DNA from: Erysipelothrix piscisicarius
GTDB taxonomy: Bacteria; Bacillota_I; Bacilli_A; Erysipelotrichales; Erysipelotrichaceae
Reading direction: 5' to 3'
Assembly (NCBI RefSeq): GCF_003931795.1
Contig: NZ_CP034234.1
Coordinates: 1,550,001-1,614,000 of the forward strand
DNA: 64,000 nt
Below the pieces are notes generated by a model. It was not told the origin of the DNA and made no database searches. It saw only the letters and a program-made list of their open reading frames with translations. Shown one piece after another: positions 29,768 to 43,393 of this stretch (positions are counted from its first letter, which is position 1; the number at the start of each line of letters is the position of its first letter). The translations under genes were made by a program, and so were the position numbers.

Positions 29768-29790
29768 AAAGTGGATTTATAATCCACTTT
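29768..29790 (-). terminator. Intrinsic terminator of the Ugp-like operon
   Basis: AAAGTGGATT pairs with AATCCACTTT around TAT, followed by seven T on the minus strand. Confidence 0.85.
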
Positions 29791-29798
29791 CGATTTAA

Positions 29799-31058
29799 TT
29801 ATTGCCAGATTGATTGTAAAGAAGTTTTGTATGACTCCATAACAGATTCTGGTGTTTTTGATGTGTCAGAAAGTAATTCTTCCATCTTCACAGTTGCTTC
29901 TGTATAAGCAGCATCTGAGTTAGCGGATACTGGAATTGTAAACACATCTTTTGTGATTTCTTGAATTAATGGCGCAATCATTGAACCACTTTCTAAGTAT
30001 TCTTTGCTTTCGATAACACTTGTACGTACTGGAATATAACCTGTTGATTTAGCCCAGTATAATTGTGAATCGGCAGATACTAAGAATTTCATGTACTCAA
30101 ATGCTGCAGTTTTTTGTTCTGGTGTAGCGGATGAGAACATGTATAAGTCAGTACCTTGTTGTAAGCTGATTTTTTCAGGACGTTTCACAACGCCAATTTC
30201 GAAACGACCGTCTACACCTTTAAGTACGTGTGATTCTCCTGCTGTACTTCCAACGTTCATTGCAAGTTGACCATTACCAAATGGTCCTGATAAGTATTTG
30301 TCAGTTCCTGCGATACGTAGGTAACCATCTTTTACACCTTCTTGGTAGAATGATGCAACTTCAAGACTTTCTTTACTTGTAGGATCCATATCCTTATTGA
30401 ATTCGACGCCTTTATTGATTAATCCTGTAGCATAGTAGTTATTGAGTTAGTCAAAACCTGCTCCCACAATATTTTTCTTTTCATAAACTGTTTTACTTAC
30501 TTCTTTTAATTCTTCAAGAGTTGTAGGTGCTTTAAGACCTAATTCATCAAGAAGTGTTTTATTGTAGTAAAGAACCTCTGTTGATTTGTTAAATGGCATA
30601 CCATACGTTACACCTTCGATTTTACCACCTTCACGGAATCCTTCAACAATATCACTATAGTCTTTCATTCCGATTGTATCGTTTTCGATATACGGTGTTA
30701 AGTCTGTAACGAGTTTATCTACTGACGCATTAAACATCCATGCTGGGTATGCTTGTGTCATGGTTGGTAAGTCTTTAGGACTTACAAGTGTAGCAGATAA
30801 TTTTTGACGTAAATCCGGATAACTTGATTGGTTTTGTAATACAACTTTAACCTTTGGATTTGCTGCCATAAAATCTTCAGTAAGTTTTGTTAATGCTTCT
30901 TCTTGTTTACCATTCATTGCATGCCAGAAACGGATTTCTGTTTCTTCTGTTAGTTCTGTAACGATATCAGCAGATGCTGTATCATCACCTTTATTTGAAC
31001 ATCCTACAAGAACAAGTAAAGCAAGTAATGCTACTAAAATCTTTTTAATATTTCCCAT
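29799..31058 (-). pseudogene. UgpB-like sugar/glycerol-phosphate-binding lipoprotein, in-frame TAA
   Basis: Solute-binding protein of ABC family 1 (419 codons), secreted as a lipoprotein (LVALLALLVLVGCSNKG). RFWHAMNGKQEEAL is characteristic of UgpB/MalE-like binding proteins. The frame is interrupted by TAA at 30449-30447: NIVGAGFD-stop-LNNYYATGLINKG. The two parts are in the same frame and together have the expected length, so this is a single nonsense mutation (TCA to TAA would suffice), not an indel. The first part keeps only the signal and about 175 mature residues, too little to bind ligand. AAAGGAG is unusually far (15 bases) from the ATG. Confidence 0.88.
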
Positions 31059-31078
31059 ATTTGTTTTGTGTGTCTCCT

Positions 31079-32356
31079 TTAGATAGTTTCCCCACGGGTT
31101 GGTAAATGACGCATTCCATATTTATTCTCAAGTAAATCTGGTCTTAAGGAATGAATAGGAACTAATAACTTCGGTTGAATTAAGCTCACAATACGATCTA
31201 AATCTTCAGGGTAAGCATGTCCAGAACACGCTATACGATTAAATTCAATATTGCAATCCTCCAACAACTGAATAAATGGTAAATATGCTGGATCAAATTC
31301 TCCTAGCGGCGAAGCGTCGCTATGGATATAGACACCACCTCCTTTAAGGTTTTCGTGATGATCAACAACCTGCCATAGATAATCTCCCTCATCTTGAAGT
31401 AGAGTGTTGTAATCGACCTCTAGATTCTTATCAAGGTTAAAGCTGTTGTCATTTGCATTGTAATACTTACACTCCATATTTAAACACTCTTTCAAGATAT
31501 TTGCAAAGGATGCTTCAAGCACCACTTCACGTGGACTTTGTTTTACAATCTCAGCTAATCGTTTTACATTCGCCGGATAGCAATTAAAAGTCACTTGTTT
31601 ATTTGGGTTGCTGTTTACAATATTCACGATTTTCTTAAGTAAATCTGCTTCGGTCTCAATACGACCCGTTGCGCGGTCTTCTTGAGGGAAACTAATTGAT
31701 ACACCCTCAATAATGAGCATATCTGTATTTTTTGCTTGTTCACAATAGTGAAGTGAATCTTCCACATCAAAACCATGGAGACGAAGATCATCTGTGTAAG
31801 CAATATGCATATCTGGGGTTGTGATTAAAAGACCACAGGCACCATAAGCATCATGATCAACACGACTTAATTCTACTTTAATGCTTCCCACTTCGATAAC
31901 ATCATGATTATCACACCCGATAATATCGCGTGTAAATGAATCTGAAGGGTTCGCTTTTGGTAGAATAAAGTCATTTTGCGCATTTAAACTGTTTAATAAA
32001 ACTTTGGTTTCTTTAAGTGCATACATTGGAATGTTCGGATCCAAATAGTTAACCATACGCGTATGATCTAAATGACAATGACTTAAAAAGACAGCCGTAT
32101 GGGCATAGTCAGGTCCTTTTTCAAATGGATACGTATATCCTAATTCGGGATCATAAATATTCTCTAAATGGGGCACTAAACGATGTTCAATCAATTGTTG
32201 CAATGATTCATTTTTAAGATTCAACTCTGGTTTGAATTCTGTACCAAAGTCAAAGAAAATATGTGAATCTTCATATGCAATTTCAATAACAGTACCACCA
32301 ATTGTCAGGACACCGCTATGAAATGTAATTTTTGTTTTTCTATCCTTTAAGTCCAC
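31079..32356 (-). CDS. Metallo-beta-lactamase-fold hydrolase (beta-CASP/RNase J-like) inside the ABC operon
   Basis: 425 residues, cytoplasmic. The metal-binding motif is FLSHCHLDHTRM near residue 90, followed by SRVDHDAYGACGLLI near 165, IAYTDDLRLHG near 187 and SGHAYPEDLDRIV with LLVPIHS near the C-terminus. The last two resemble the end of RNase J/beta-CASP enzymes. It begins at GTG 32356, overlapping the stop of the permease gene by 17 bp, and lies between the permease and the binding-protein gene, so it belongs to this operon. In that setting a phosphodiesterase or lactonase acting on the imported compound is as plausible as a nuclease. It is intact although three genes around it are broken. 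Confidence 0.75.
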   Translation of the reverse strand: MDLKDRKTKITFHSGVLTIGGTVIEIAYEDSHIFFDFGTEFKPELNLKNESLQQLIEHRLVPHLENIYDPELGYTYPFEKGPDYAHTAVFLSHCHLDHTRMVNYLDPNIPMYALKETKVLLNSLNAQNDFILPKANPSDSFTRDIIGCDNHDVIEVGSIKVELSRVDHDAYGACGLLITTPDMHIAYTDDLRLHGFDVEDSLHYCEQAKNTDMLIIEGVSISFPQEDRATGRIETEADLLKKIVNIVNSNPNKQVTFNCYPANVKRLAEIVKQSPREVVLEASFANILKECLNMECKYYNANDNSFNLDKNLEVDYNTLLQDEGDYLWQVVDHHENLKGGGVYIHSDASPLGEFDPAYLPFIQLLEDCNIEFNRIACSGHAYPEDLDRIVSLIQPKLLVPIHSLRPDLLENKYGMRHLPTRGETI

Positions 32357-33200
32357 TCTTCGACACTCCTTTAATAATTTGATTTCTAAAGATAAAGTAA
32401 ATAATAAGTACCGGAATAATCGTTAATGTTGCAGCTGCCATTTGAAGATGAACATCCGTTCCACTCTCAGTCGCAAATGCACTTAAACCATTGTTTAATA
32501 GACGCATGCTTGAATCATTTGTAACCAACAATGGCCACAAGAATGAGTTCCAATGCGAAATAAAACTAAGAATACCGATTGTTACAAGCGCAGGTTTGGA
32601 TAAAGGTATCATAATTTTTCGAATAAATTCTAAATCTGTACATCCATCAATTTTAGCCGCTTTATAGTATGAAATTGGAATACTTGTTAGATATCCTTTT
32701 AAATAGAATATATAGAATACACTGGCAAGTGATGGAACAATCAATGCAGTATACGTATTTAATAAACCAAGACGTGCAATCGTTTGGTAATTTGTAAAGA
32801 CTGTTGACTCATACGGTACCATTAATAGTGATACCATCACTAAGATAATTAGACCCTTATGTTTAAACTCTAACTTAACGAGCGCAAAGGCTGCAAGCGT
32901 CGAGGTAATTAAAATTCCAAGGGTACTAATCCCTGCAACTACCACTGTATTAAAGAAATACCGAACAAACGGTGCCGTTTGAAATACTTCCACAAAGTTG
33001 TGGAACTGTGGGGCTGATGGAATTAGCGTCGGCGGAATACTTGTCGCCTCTTGATAAGTCATCAAACTTGCAAGAATCATGTAGACAAATGGAAATAAGG
33101 TAATAATTGCCATAAAGACAATAAAAATTGTCGCAAGAATTTTAAATATTTTTGTTAGTACTATTTTTAAATTTGGTGAAAATTCAGATTTTTCGTTCAC
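32340..33200 (-). CDS. UgpE/MalG-like ABC sugar permease
   Basis: 286-residue membrane permease with about six membrane helices and the EAA loop KIDGCTDLEFIRKIMIPLSKPAL, which docks the ATPase. Family MalG/UgpE (binding-protein-dependent transport, CUT1 group). It starts at GTG 33200 behind GGAG. It is intact, but its partner permease, ATPase and binding protein all carry lesions, so the importer as a whole is probably inactive. Confidence 0.88.
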   Translation of the reverse strand: MNEKSEFSPNLKIVLTKIFKILATIFIVFMAIITLFPFVYMILASLMTYQEATSIPPTLIPSAPQFHNFVEVFQTAPFVRYFFNTVVVAGISTLGILITSTLAAFALVKLEFKHKGLIILVMVSLLMVPYESTVFTNYQTIARLGLLNTYTALIVPSLASVFYIFYLKGYLTSIPISYYKAAKIDGCTDLEFIRKIMIPLSKPALVTIGILSFISHWNSFLWPLLVTNDSSMRLLNNGLSAFATESGTDVHLQMAAATLTIIPVLIIYFIFRNQIIKGVSKSGLKG

Positions 33201-33202
33201 AA

Positions 33203-34086
33203 CTATCTCTCCTCTATCTTTTTCAACACTTTATTCTGAATAAGTGTTAATACGAGGATAAACACAAACAGAAGTATTGTTGCGGCCATTGCCGGACCAT
33301 ATCGATTATCGACATGGAAGGTAGTGAATATATAGAATACGGCAGTCGTGGCACTGTTGGCGATTCCTGCCTTACCATTAAAGATCGCAAAGACTTGAGT
33401 ATAAACTTTAAAGGCATTAATTAGGTTGACCGTTAACAAGAACGTTAACGTTGGAATAAGCTGTGGTAAAGTAATTCGGAATAATTTTTGAAGTTCCGTT
33501 GCACCAAACATATCTGCAACCTTGTAGTACTCGCGATCAATATTTCGAAGACCTGATAGTAAGATAATGATATTAAACGCCAAACCATTCCAAATTCCAA
33601 AAATGACAAGGGTGGGTAAGCTCATCATAATATCATATAAGAAGTTGATCGGTCCAACATTTATAAAACTAAGTAGAAAGTTTATAAATCCATAGGAACC
33701 GTTAAAGAGATAGCGGAATACAACCCCAATCGCAATAACACTTGTTAGATAAGGAATAAAGAAAATCGTTTCAAAGAAGCTCTTATTTTTAATTTTTTCA
33801 AAAATAAGAAGTGCAATAAACATTGAAATGATTAAACAAATTGGCACCACAAGAAAGGCATAAACATCTGTATTTCGCTCGCAATATGGAACTTTGGATC
33901 TTGTAGCACAAATTGATAATTACTAATTCCTGCCGGTTTAAGATTCGTTAAAGTCCCGGATTGAAACGACATAATTAATGCACGAATTAATGGATAAATA
34001 TTAAATAAAGCAATAATTACCAAAGCAGGCAAAAGAAACAACCATGCTTGTCTTTGATTTTCAGCGCTATACTTAAACTTTTTCAT
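33203..34086 (-). pseudogene. UgpA/MalF-like ABC sugar permease, frameshifted
   Basis: Partner permease of the CUT1 importer. The first 84 residues (first helix WLFLLPALVIIALFNIYPLI) end in a wrong frame, DPKFHIASEIQMFMPFLWC. The next frame reads RNTDVYAFLVVPICLIISMF and continues for the rest of the protein, including the EAA loop MFGATELQKLFRITLPQL. The total span is one base short of 295 codons, so one base was lost near 33876-33882. It may be a true lesion or a sequencing error. The gene starts where the ATPase gene ends (base 34086). Confidence 0.85.
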
Positions 34087-35153
34087 TAGTAGACCCTCTC
34101 GCCAGATTCTTTAAACATAAAGATACGTGGGTAATTAAACTCACAATTAACGATTGTCTCTGGTTCAATGAGAGCTTCAATACTTACAATACCTTTAGCA
34201 TTCTTAGATCCGATTTTGAAATTAAGGATACCTTCTCGACCAATGAGTTCCACAGTTTCAATTTCTGTATTGAAAATCCCTTGTTCTCCAAAAATAATAT
34301 CTTCAGGACGAACACCTAAAAGATAAGTTCCATCAATGATGGTTTCTTTAATACGATCTTGGACGAGGGTACTTTGACTAAATTCAAAATTCTCACCAAC
34401 AATCATGCCATTTTTTACTTCAATAGGAAGAATGTTTATGACAGGGTTACCAATAAATTGAGCAACAAATAAATTATTAGGTTCTAAATAAAGATTTTGT
34501 GGGTCATCATATTGTTGAATCACACCCTCATTCATCAGAACGATTTTATCGCTAATGGATAACGCTTCTTCTTGATCATGCGTAACGAAAATTGTCGTAA
34601 TGTTAATTTCTTTAACAAGGCGACGAATTTCTTCACGGATTTTCAAGCGCAAACGTGCGTCGAGGTTACTTAGTGGTTCATCAAGTAGTAAAATTGAAGG
34701 ATTCTGAACTAAAGCACGTGTAATCGCTACACGTTGTTGTCCACCGGACATAGTCCCTGGCTTTTTATTTGCTAATTCTTCAATATCTGTTAATGCCATG
34801 TATTTACGAGCAATTTTTTCAGCTTCTTCTTTAGGCATTTTTTTATCTCCAACACGTAGTGGGAACATGACATTTTCTAATACTGTCATATGTGGGTAGA
34901 GTGCATAGTTTTGAAATACAAAACCAATATCACGATCTTTCGGATGCTTATCAACCATTGAGATCCCTTCATTGTGAATTGTACCGTCGGTAGGATCAAG
35001 CAATCCAGCAATTAAATTAAGAATTGTTGTTTTACCACAACCACTTGGTCCAAGTAAGCAAACCAAATCACCTTTCTCAATTGAGAATGTAACTTGTTTT
35101 AATGCTTCAAAACCATTATCAAACACTTTCCGTCAGTCCTTGACTTCAATCAT
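34086..35153 (-). pseudogene. UgpC/MsmX-like ATPase with an in-frame TGA at codon 7
   Basis: ATPase of the CUT1 sugar/glycerol-phosphate importer family. Motifs: LLGPSGCGKTT, MSGGQQRVAITRAL, Walker B LLLDEPLSNLD, H-loop THDQEEAL and a C-terminal TOBE domain. AGGAGG is seven bases upstream of the ATG at 35153, which opens MIEVKD-TGA-RKVFDNG. The stop is at 35135-35133, and the rest is open to 34086 for a normal total of 355 codons. A Leu-to-stop change (TTA to TGA) or Trp-to-stop change would explain it. Re-initiation at GTG 35126 would give a protein lacking nine residues and could be partly active, so this lesion may be leaky. Confidence 0.82.
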
Positions 35154-35190
35154 TCATCTTCCTCCTATAAACACAATATTACGTAATTTT

Positions 35191-35229
35191 AATATATTCG
35201 ATATTATTTATTTCGTGAACACCCACGAA
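35191..35229 (-). promoter_or_regulatory. Promoter and operator-like palindrome of the Ugp-like operon
   Basis: On the minus strand, TTCACG (35219-35214), 17 bases, TATATT (35196-35191). The -35 box lies inside the inverted repeat TTCGTG-N6-CACGAA (35212-35229), a plausible repressor site. No regulator gene is adjacent. Confidence 0.5.
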
Positions 35230-35358
35230 TTTTACGTACAGTTGTTACTTCATTATTATAACAGTCAATACACGTATTTGTGTTAAAAACCATTAACAAT
35301 ATTAAATAAACATGTGAAAAAAATATAAACCGTCACATAATTCTGTTTTTTTACGCAT

Positions 35359-35385
35359 AAAAAAAGACACTCTAAATAGAGTGTC
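35359..35385 (-). terminator. Terminator of the rRNA operon
   Basis: GACACTC pairs with GAGTGTC around six bases, with TTTTTTT following on the minus strand, just after the 5S rRNA. Confidence 0.9.
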
Positions 35386-35390
35386 AAATT

Positions 35391-35503
35391 ACCTGGCGAT
35401 GAACTATCTTCACTAGCGCTTGGCTAGATATTGTCGCCGCTAAAGTGCTTAACTTCTGTGTTCGAGATGGGAACAGGTGTGACCACTTCGCTAAAACCAC
35501 CAG
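35391..35503 (-). rRNA. rrf: 5S ribosomal RNA
   Basis: About 113 bases. The conserved core reads TCCCATCTCGAACACAGAAG on the minus strand, with complementary ends (CTGGTGG...CCAGG). It follows the 23S gene by about 75 bp. Ends are approximate. Confidence 0.93.
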
Positions 35504-35532
35504 ATCTTAGTGCTTTAGAGAGATGAACTCTC

Positions 35533-35547
35533 AAAACTGAATAACAG
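35533..35547 (-). other. 3' strand of the 23S rRNA processing stem
   Basis: AAAACTGAATAACAG is perfectly complementary to 38646-38660. Together they bracket 23S rRNA, so they should form the RNase III-type processing stem. Confidence 0.8.
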
Positions 35548-35576
35548 AAATTTGATCTTTTTCGAATCGTTGTATC

Positions 35577-38455
<2,879 letters not shown>

Positions 38456-38645
38456 CATGTAATTTCGCGCCTAATTCTTAAAATCAGGTTTTACGCTTAT
38501 CGCTTGATAAGCTGTGTGTTCTTTGATTGCTTACTTAATTGCTTAAGTTACTGTTTTGTTTAACTTGATGTAAATCTAGTTTTATACAACTATTCGAAAA
38601 GATCATGTTGATAACATTTATTTCTTTGTCTATCTCTTTTCTTTT

Positions 38646-38660
38646 CTGTTATTCAGTTTT
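38646..38660 (-). other. 5' strand of the 23S rRNA processing stem
   Basis: CTGTTATTCAGTTTT pairs perfectly (15 bp) with 35533-35547. It lies in the 16S-23S spacer. That spacer, about 295 bp, contains no tRNA gene. Confidence 0.8.
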
Positions 38661-38695
38661 CAAAGATCATTTTCTTGAGATTCCAACGGACTCTC

Positions 38696-38712
38696 AAAAC
38701 TAAACAGGAAAC
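38696..38712 (-). other. 3' strand of the 16S rRNA processing stem
   Basis: AAAACTAAACAGGAAAC is perfectly complementary (17 bp) to 40350-40366, bracketing 16S rRNA. Confidence 0.8.
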
Positions 38713-38750
38713 TTTAGGTGTCAACTTCACGTCTTTCTAATTACTCCTTA

Positions 38751-40288
<1,538 letters not shown>

Positions 40289-40349
40289 CTTTCTCTTTTT
40301 AACTCTGACGAGTTTTGTTTATTTATCCGTATTTCTTTTTGAAATTGAC

Positions 40350-40366
40350 GTTTCCTGTTTAGTTTT
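40350..40366 (-). other. 5' strand of the 16S rRNA processing stem
   Basis: GTTTCCTGTTTAGTTTT pairs perfectly with 38696-38712 and lies in the rrn leader. Confidence 0.8.
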
Positions 40367-40408
40367 CAAAGACCATTTTCTGCACTCGGTTTCCCTTAGC
40401 GCTTCTAT

Positions 40409-40437
40409 ATAATACCACCCTCTTTATCCACCGTCAA
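40409..40437 (-). promoter_or_regulatory. rRNA operon promoter
   Basis: On the minus strand, TTGACG (40437-40432), 17 bases, TATTAT (40414-40409). It is about 120 bases upstream of mature 16S. Confidence 0.85.
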
Positions 40438-40562
40438 CACTATTTTCACTTTATTTTGTTTTATTTTAATTCGGTCTTTTACATCACGAATCATAAATTT
40501 TTTCTTCCTTATATATATGCAACCCGGATATATAGGCAACCCGGTGATTAATGAACTATAAG

Positions 40563-40586
40563 TTAAAAAAGGCATTTCTGCCTTAA
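40563..40586 (-). terminator. Intrinsic terminator of the TrpXYZ-like operon
   Basis: On the minus strand TTAAGGCA GAAA TGCCTTTTTTAA. The stop codon of the ATPase gene lies in the stem. Confidence 0.8.
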
Positions 40587-41362
40587 AGTGTTTCAATATA
40601 AGCATCATCATAAGACGCAAACATTTCTAACAAATCTTTTTTTGTGAGGTGCTCCTTTTCGGGATGAGCGATATCACGAATTATATTTCCATTGTGAAAC
40701 ATCAATAAACGCGATCCATAATCAAGTGCGTGCTGTAAATTATGCGTCACCATGATTGTCGTAATGTTTCGTTCAGCAACCATATTTTGCGTGAGTTTTA
40801 TAATCGACTCTGAACTTTTCGGATCTAAAGCAGCGGTGTGCTCGTCAAGTAATAAAAGATCTGGATTATTCATCAATGCCATCAACAAGGACAGTGCTTG
40901 TCGCTGTCCACCTGAAAGTTGACCCACTTTCACATGAAGCTTATCTTCAAGTCCGAGATTCAATGATCTCAATAAATTGACAAACTCTGCTTCATGTTTA
41001 TGATTGATTGCTTTCGTTAAACTCATAAGTTTTCCTTTATTCGAGGCAAGCGATAGATTTTCTAAAACTGTGAGCGAAGGTGACGTTCCAGCCATCGGAT
41101 CTTGGTAAACCCGAGAAATGGTCTTAAAGCGCTGATGATTTTTCATTTTTAAAAGGTCACGATTTCCAAATGTTAAGGTGCCTTTATCAGGATTAATTTG
41201 GCCACAAATTAAGTTTAATAATGTAGATTTACCACTTCCATTCGAACCAATTATCGTGATAAACTCCCCCTTCTCAACACTTAAATTTAAATTATGATAA
41301 AGCGTTGTTTCCATTGGGGTACTTTGGTTGAATGTTTTTGTTATTTTATTGAGTTGTAACAT
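40583..41362 (-). CDS. ABC transporter ATP-binding protein of a TrpXYZ-like importer
   Basis: 259 residues. Walker A IIGSNGSGKST, Q-loop VYQDPMAGTSPSLTV, signature GQLSGGQRQALS, Walker B LLLLDEHTAALDP, H-loop MVTHNLQHAL. The DEHTAALDP form with Gln-rich signature is typical of the ATPase of the COG2984/COG4120/COG1101 importer group (tryptophan/tyrosine transporters of streptococci). The start at 41362 has AAGGAG upstream. It overlaps the permease gene by 17 bp, so it is the last gene of a binding protein, permease, ATPase operon. Confidence 0.88.
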   Translation of the reverse strand: MLQLNKITKTFNQSTPMETTLYHNLNLSVEKGEFITIIGSNGSGKSTLLNLICGQINPDKGTLTFGNRDLLKMKNHQRFKTISRVYQDPMAGTSPSLTVLENLSLASNKGKLMSLTKAINHKHEAEFVNLLRSLNLGLEDKLHVKVGQLSGGQRQALSLLMALMNNPDLLLLDEHTAALDPKSSESIIKLTQNMVAERNITTIMVTHNLQHALDYGSRLLMFHNGNIIRDIAHPEKEHLTKKDLLEMFASYDDAYIETL

Positions 41363-42272
41363 CGTGTTTCTCCTTTGCATTTTTCCATTTTGGAAGCCTA
41401 ATTTTATTCAACATTATTGCACTAATAAAGATCACAACTGTGATGAGTTTCATAAACTGAGCATCAATTCCCATTCGAATTGCAAGTGCTACAATCAAGC
41501 GGTATACAATCGCACCAAAGATAACCATGGTGGTCGATTTCAATTTTATTCGCCCCAAGATTGTCGTACCTAAGATAACGGACGAAAGCCCTAAAACCAC
41601 CATACCTGTCCCTAATGAAATATCAAAATATTTATTCACCGAAACTGCCAAACCACCACTGAAAGCGACGATTGCGTTTGCCAATGCCAAGCCAAAAATT
41701 TTCACAAGTCCAACATTGTGGCCCAATGTGGTCACAAGTTGCTCATTATCTCCCGTTACTTTAAGTAAGTAACCTGTTTTAGTCGTGAGAAGTTGATCAA
41801 TAATTACTTTGATGCCTAAAACGAGAATAACCATTACAATTAATTGGAAATTATTAATTAAAAACGGAGGTGCACCGAGTTTTTCCAACCATTGAGTTGA
41901 GAAGATGGTTTCAAATTTAAAAAGGGGAATGTTGGGTTTCCCTCCAGCAACTACAAGATTTATAGAATAAAGTCCCGTCATCACTAATATACCACTGAGT
42001 AGTGAGGAAATTCCAAATTTAACATGGAATAAACCAGTAACAATTCCGGCCGTTGCACCCGCTATGGTTGATATTAAAAGAGCCATCCATGGATTCAGGC
42101 CATTAAGAATCAAGATTGCACTCACCGCTGCACCTAATGGATACGTTCCGTCCACCGATAAGTCCGGGATATCCAAAATTTTATAAGAAATAAGAACTCC
42201 CATGGACAAAATACCATATAGAAATCCTTGAATTAAAATATCAGAAATAAACGTTGAGTTTAGAACACCCAT
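41346..42272 (-). CDS. ABC permease of a TrpXYZ-like importer
   Basis: 308 residues with about eight or nine membrane helices. ISYKILDIPDLSVDGTYPLG near residue 30 is the hallmark of the COG4120 permease family. It shares base 42272 with the stop of the binding-protein gene, so translation is coupled. Importers of this group bring in aromatic amino acids in streptococci. The leader upstream of the operon agrees with that. Confidence 0.88.
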   Translation of the reverse strand: MGVLNSTFISDILIQGFLYGILSMGVLISYKILDIPDLSVDGTYPLGAAVSAILILNGLNPWMALLISTIAGATAGIVTGLFHVKFGISSLLSGILVMTGLYSINLVVAGGKPNIPLFKFETIFSTQWLEKLGAPPFLINNFQLIVMVILVLGIKVIIDQLLTTKTGYLLKVTGDNEQLVTTLGHNVGLVKIFGLALANAIVAFSGGLAVSVNKYFDISLGTGMVVLGLSSVILGTTILGRIKLKSTTMVIFGAIVYRLIVALAIRMGIDAQFMKLITVVIFISAIMLNKIRLPKWKNAKEKHDVTTQ

Positions 42273-43228
42273 TATTGATTTACCGCCCTTTCACGTATCG
42301 AATCAGGTATCTGAATACCCAATTTTGATGCTACAGCCTCACTAACATACAACTTCGTTTCCTCAGAACCATAAACAGGGAGTGATGCAATGGTCACGTT
42401 ATTTACCAAAATTTCATAAGCCATCGCCCCTGCTTTTTCACCAAGATGTTTATAACTTACAGATTCTGAAGCTAAAACACCTTGATCAAACTGCCCAACC
42501 TCAGCCATAAAGACTGGTTTGTTTACACTATTAGCAGTGTCAACAACTAATCCAGTAGCCGAAGCAATCATATTGTCATTGACGATATAAATCACATCGG
42601 TTTCTTGAACTAATTGTTGTGCAGCAATTGCGATTTCATTCGCTTGACTTACACCTTTTTCATTGACCTTCATACCTAATTTAGCGGCAATGTTTCGCAC
42701 CTCATCAATTTGGTTTCTACTATTAATTTCGCTCGTATTGTATAATATCCCAATATTTTTGGCATTTGGCATTATTTCTTGAATCAACGCTACTTGTGTA
42801 TCCAATGGGGGTAAGTCACTGACGCCCGTTAAGTTTCCACTTGGGTGAGCGAGATCATCCACCAATCCTGCCTGTTTCGCATCCGATACCGCGCTAAAAA
42901 TCACAGGGATATCGGTGCCGTCTACCGCATTCATAGCGGCTTGAGCAGCTGGAGTTGCAATTACAAAAATTAAATCAACAGCATCTCGTACAAATTGATT
43001 TGCGATAAGGTTGGCCGTCCCAACATCTTCATTCGCATTTTTCACTTCTAAAGAAACTTTCTCTGTTAACCCAGTAGCATCCAACCCCATCTTAAATCCA
43101 TCCAAAGAATCCGAAAGTGCCGGATGTTCCGCCCACTGTATCACACCAATTCTAATTTCATTTTGTTCACCACTCATACATCCCGTAAGCAGCACTGCAC
43201 TTATTATGATCATTAATACTTTTTTCAT
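42272..43228 (-). CDS. ABC substrate-binding lipoprotein of a TrpXYZ-like importer
   Basis: 318 residues. Lipoprotein signal MKKVLMIIISAVLLTGCMSG, then a two-lobed periplasmic-binding-protein fold of the ABC_sub_bind family (COG2984). IRIGVIQWAEHPALSDSLDG and FSAVSDAKQAGLVDDL are typical. The start at 43228 has GGAGGAG upstream. It is first in its operon, behind a leader-peptide attenuator with Trp and Tyr codons, so the likely ligand is an aromatic amino acid, mainly tyrosine or tryptophan. A broken paralogue lies directly upstream. Confidence 0.9.
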   Translation of the reverse strand: MKKVLMIIISAVLLTGCMSGEQNEIRIGVIQWAEHPALSDSLDGFKMGLDATGLTEKVSLEVKNANEDVGTANLIANQFVRDAVDLIFVIATPAAQAAMNAVDGTDIPVIFSAVSDAKQAGLVDDLAHPSGNLTGVSDLPPLDTQVALIQEIMPNAKNIGILYNTSEINSRNQIDEVRNIAAKLGMKVNEKGVSQANEIAIAAQQLVQETDVIYIVNDNMIASATGLVVDTANSVNKPVFMAEVGQFDQGVLASESVSYKHLGEKAGAMAYEILVNNVTIASLPVYGSEETKLYVSEAVASKLGIQIPDSIRERAVNQ

Positions 43229-43250
43229 ATTTTCTCCTCCATTGTCCAAC

Positions 43251-43283
43251 AAAAAAGCCATGTACATAAATCTACACGGCTTT
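43251..43283 (-). terminator. Attenuator terminator (3:4 hairpin) of the TrpXYZ-like operon
   Basis: On the minus strand, AAAGCCGTGTA (segment 3) pairs with TACATGGCTTT (segment 4) over 11 bp with one wobble, followed by TTTTTT. It ends 23 bases before the binding-protein start, so it must be bypassed for expression. Confidence 0.85.
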
Positions 43284-43393
43284 GTTAAAATGGTATTAGA
43301 TTAATGGGAGCCTGTAGATTTTAGTAACACAAAACAGCTAATATCCACACGGCATATTAACTGATTAACTAAAATAATAATAGCAGCTCCATT
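43268..43393 (-). promoter_or_regulatory. Attenuator segments 1 to 3 upstream of the TrpXYZ-like operon
   Basis: Segment 1 (43365-43393) covers the Trp/Tyr codons of the leader ORF. Segment 2 (43303-43327) can pair with it: TTTTAGT(T)AA with TTACTAAAA, and AATGG-AGC with GCTCCCATT. Segment 2 can instead pair with segment 3: AAATCTACAGGCT with AGCCGTGTAGATTT, one bulge. A separate 10-bp hairpin (43335-43363) lies between 1 and 2. The pairings are mutually exclusive. Stalling on aromatic codons would expose segment 2, form 2:3 and prevent the terminator. Confidence 0.75.

Noticed and set aside
21345-35135. UGA read as tryptophan, as in mycoplasmas, because two broken genes have in-frame TGA
   Set aside because: Trp is written TGG throughout the window, including many wall-repeat codons. 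Other broken genes have TAA or indels, and TGA appears as a natural terminal stop. Ordinary nonsense mutations are simpler.
40405-40562. A short ORF between the rrn promoter and the ATPase terminator
   Set aside because: It runs antisense to the rrn promoter region, overlaps the terminator and the end of the ATPase gene in another frame, and has no ribosome-binding site.
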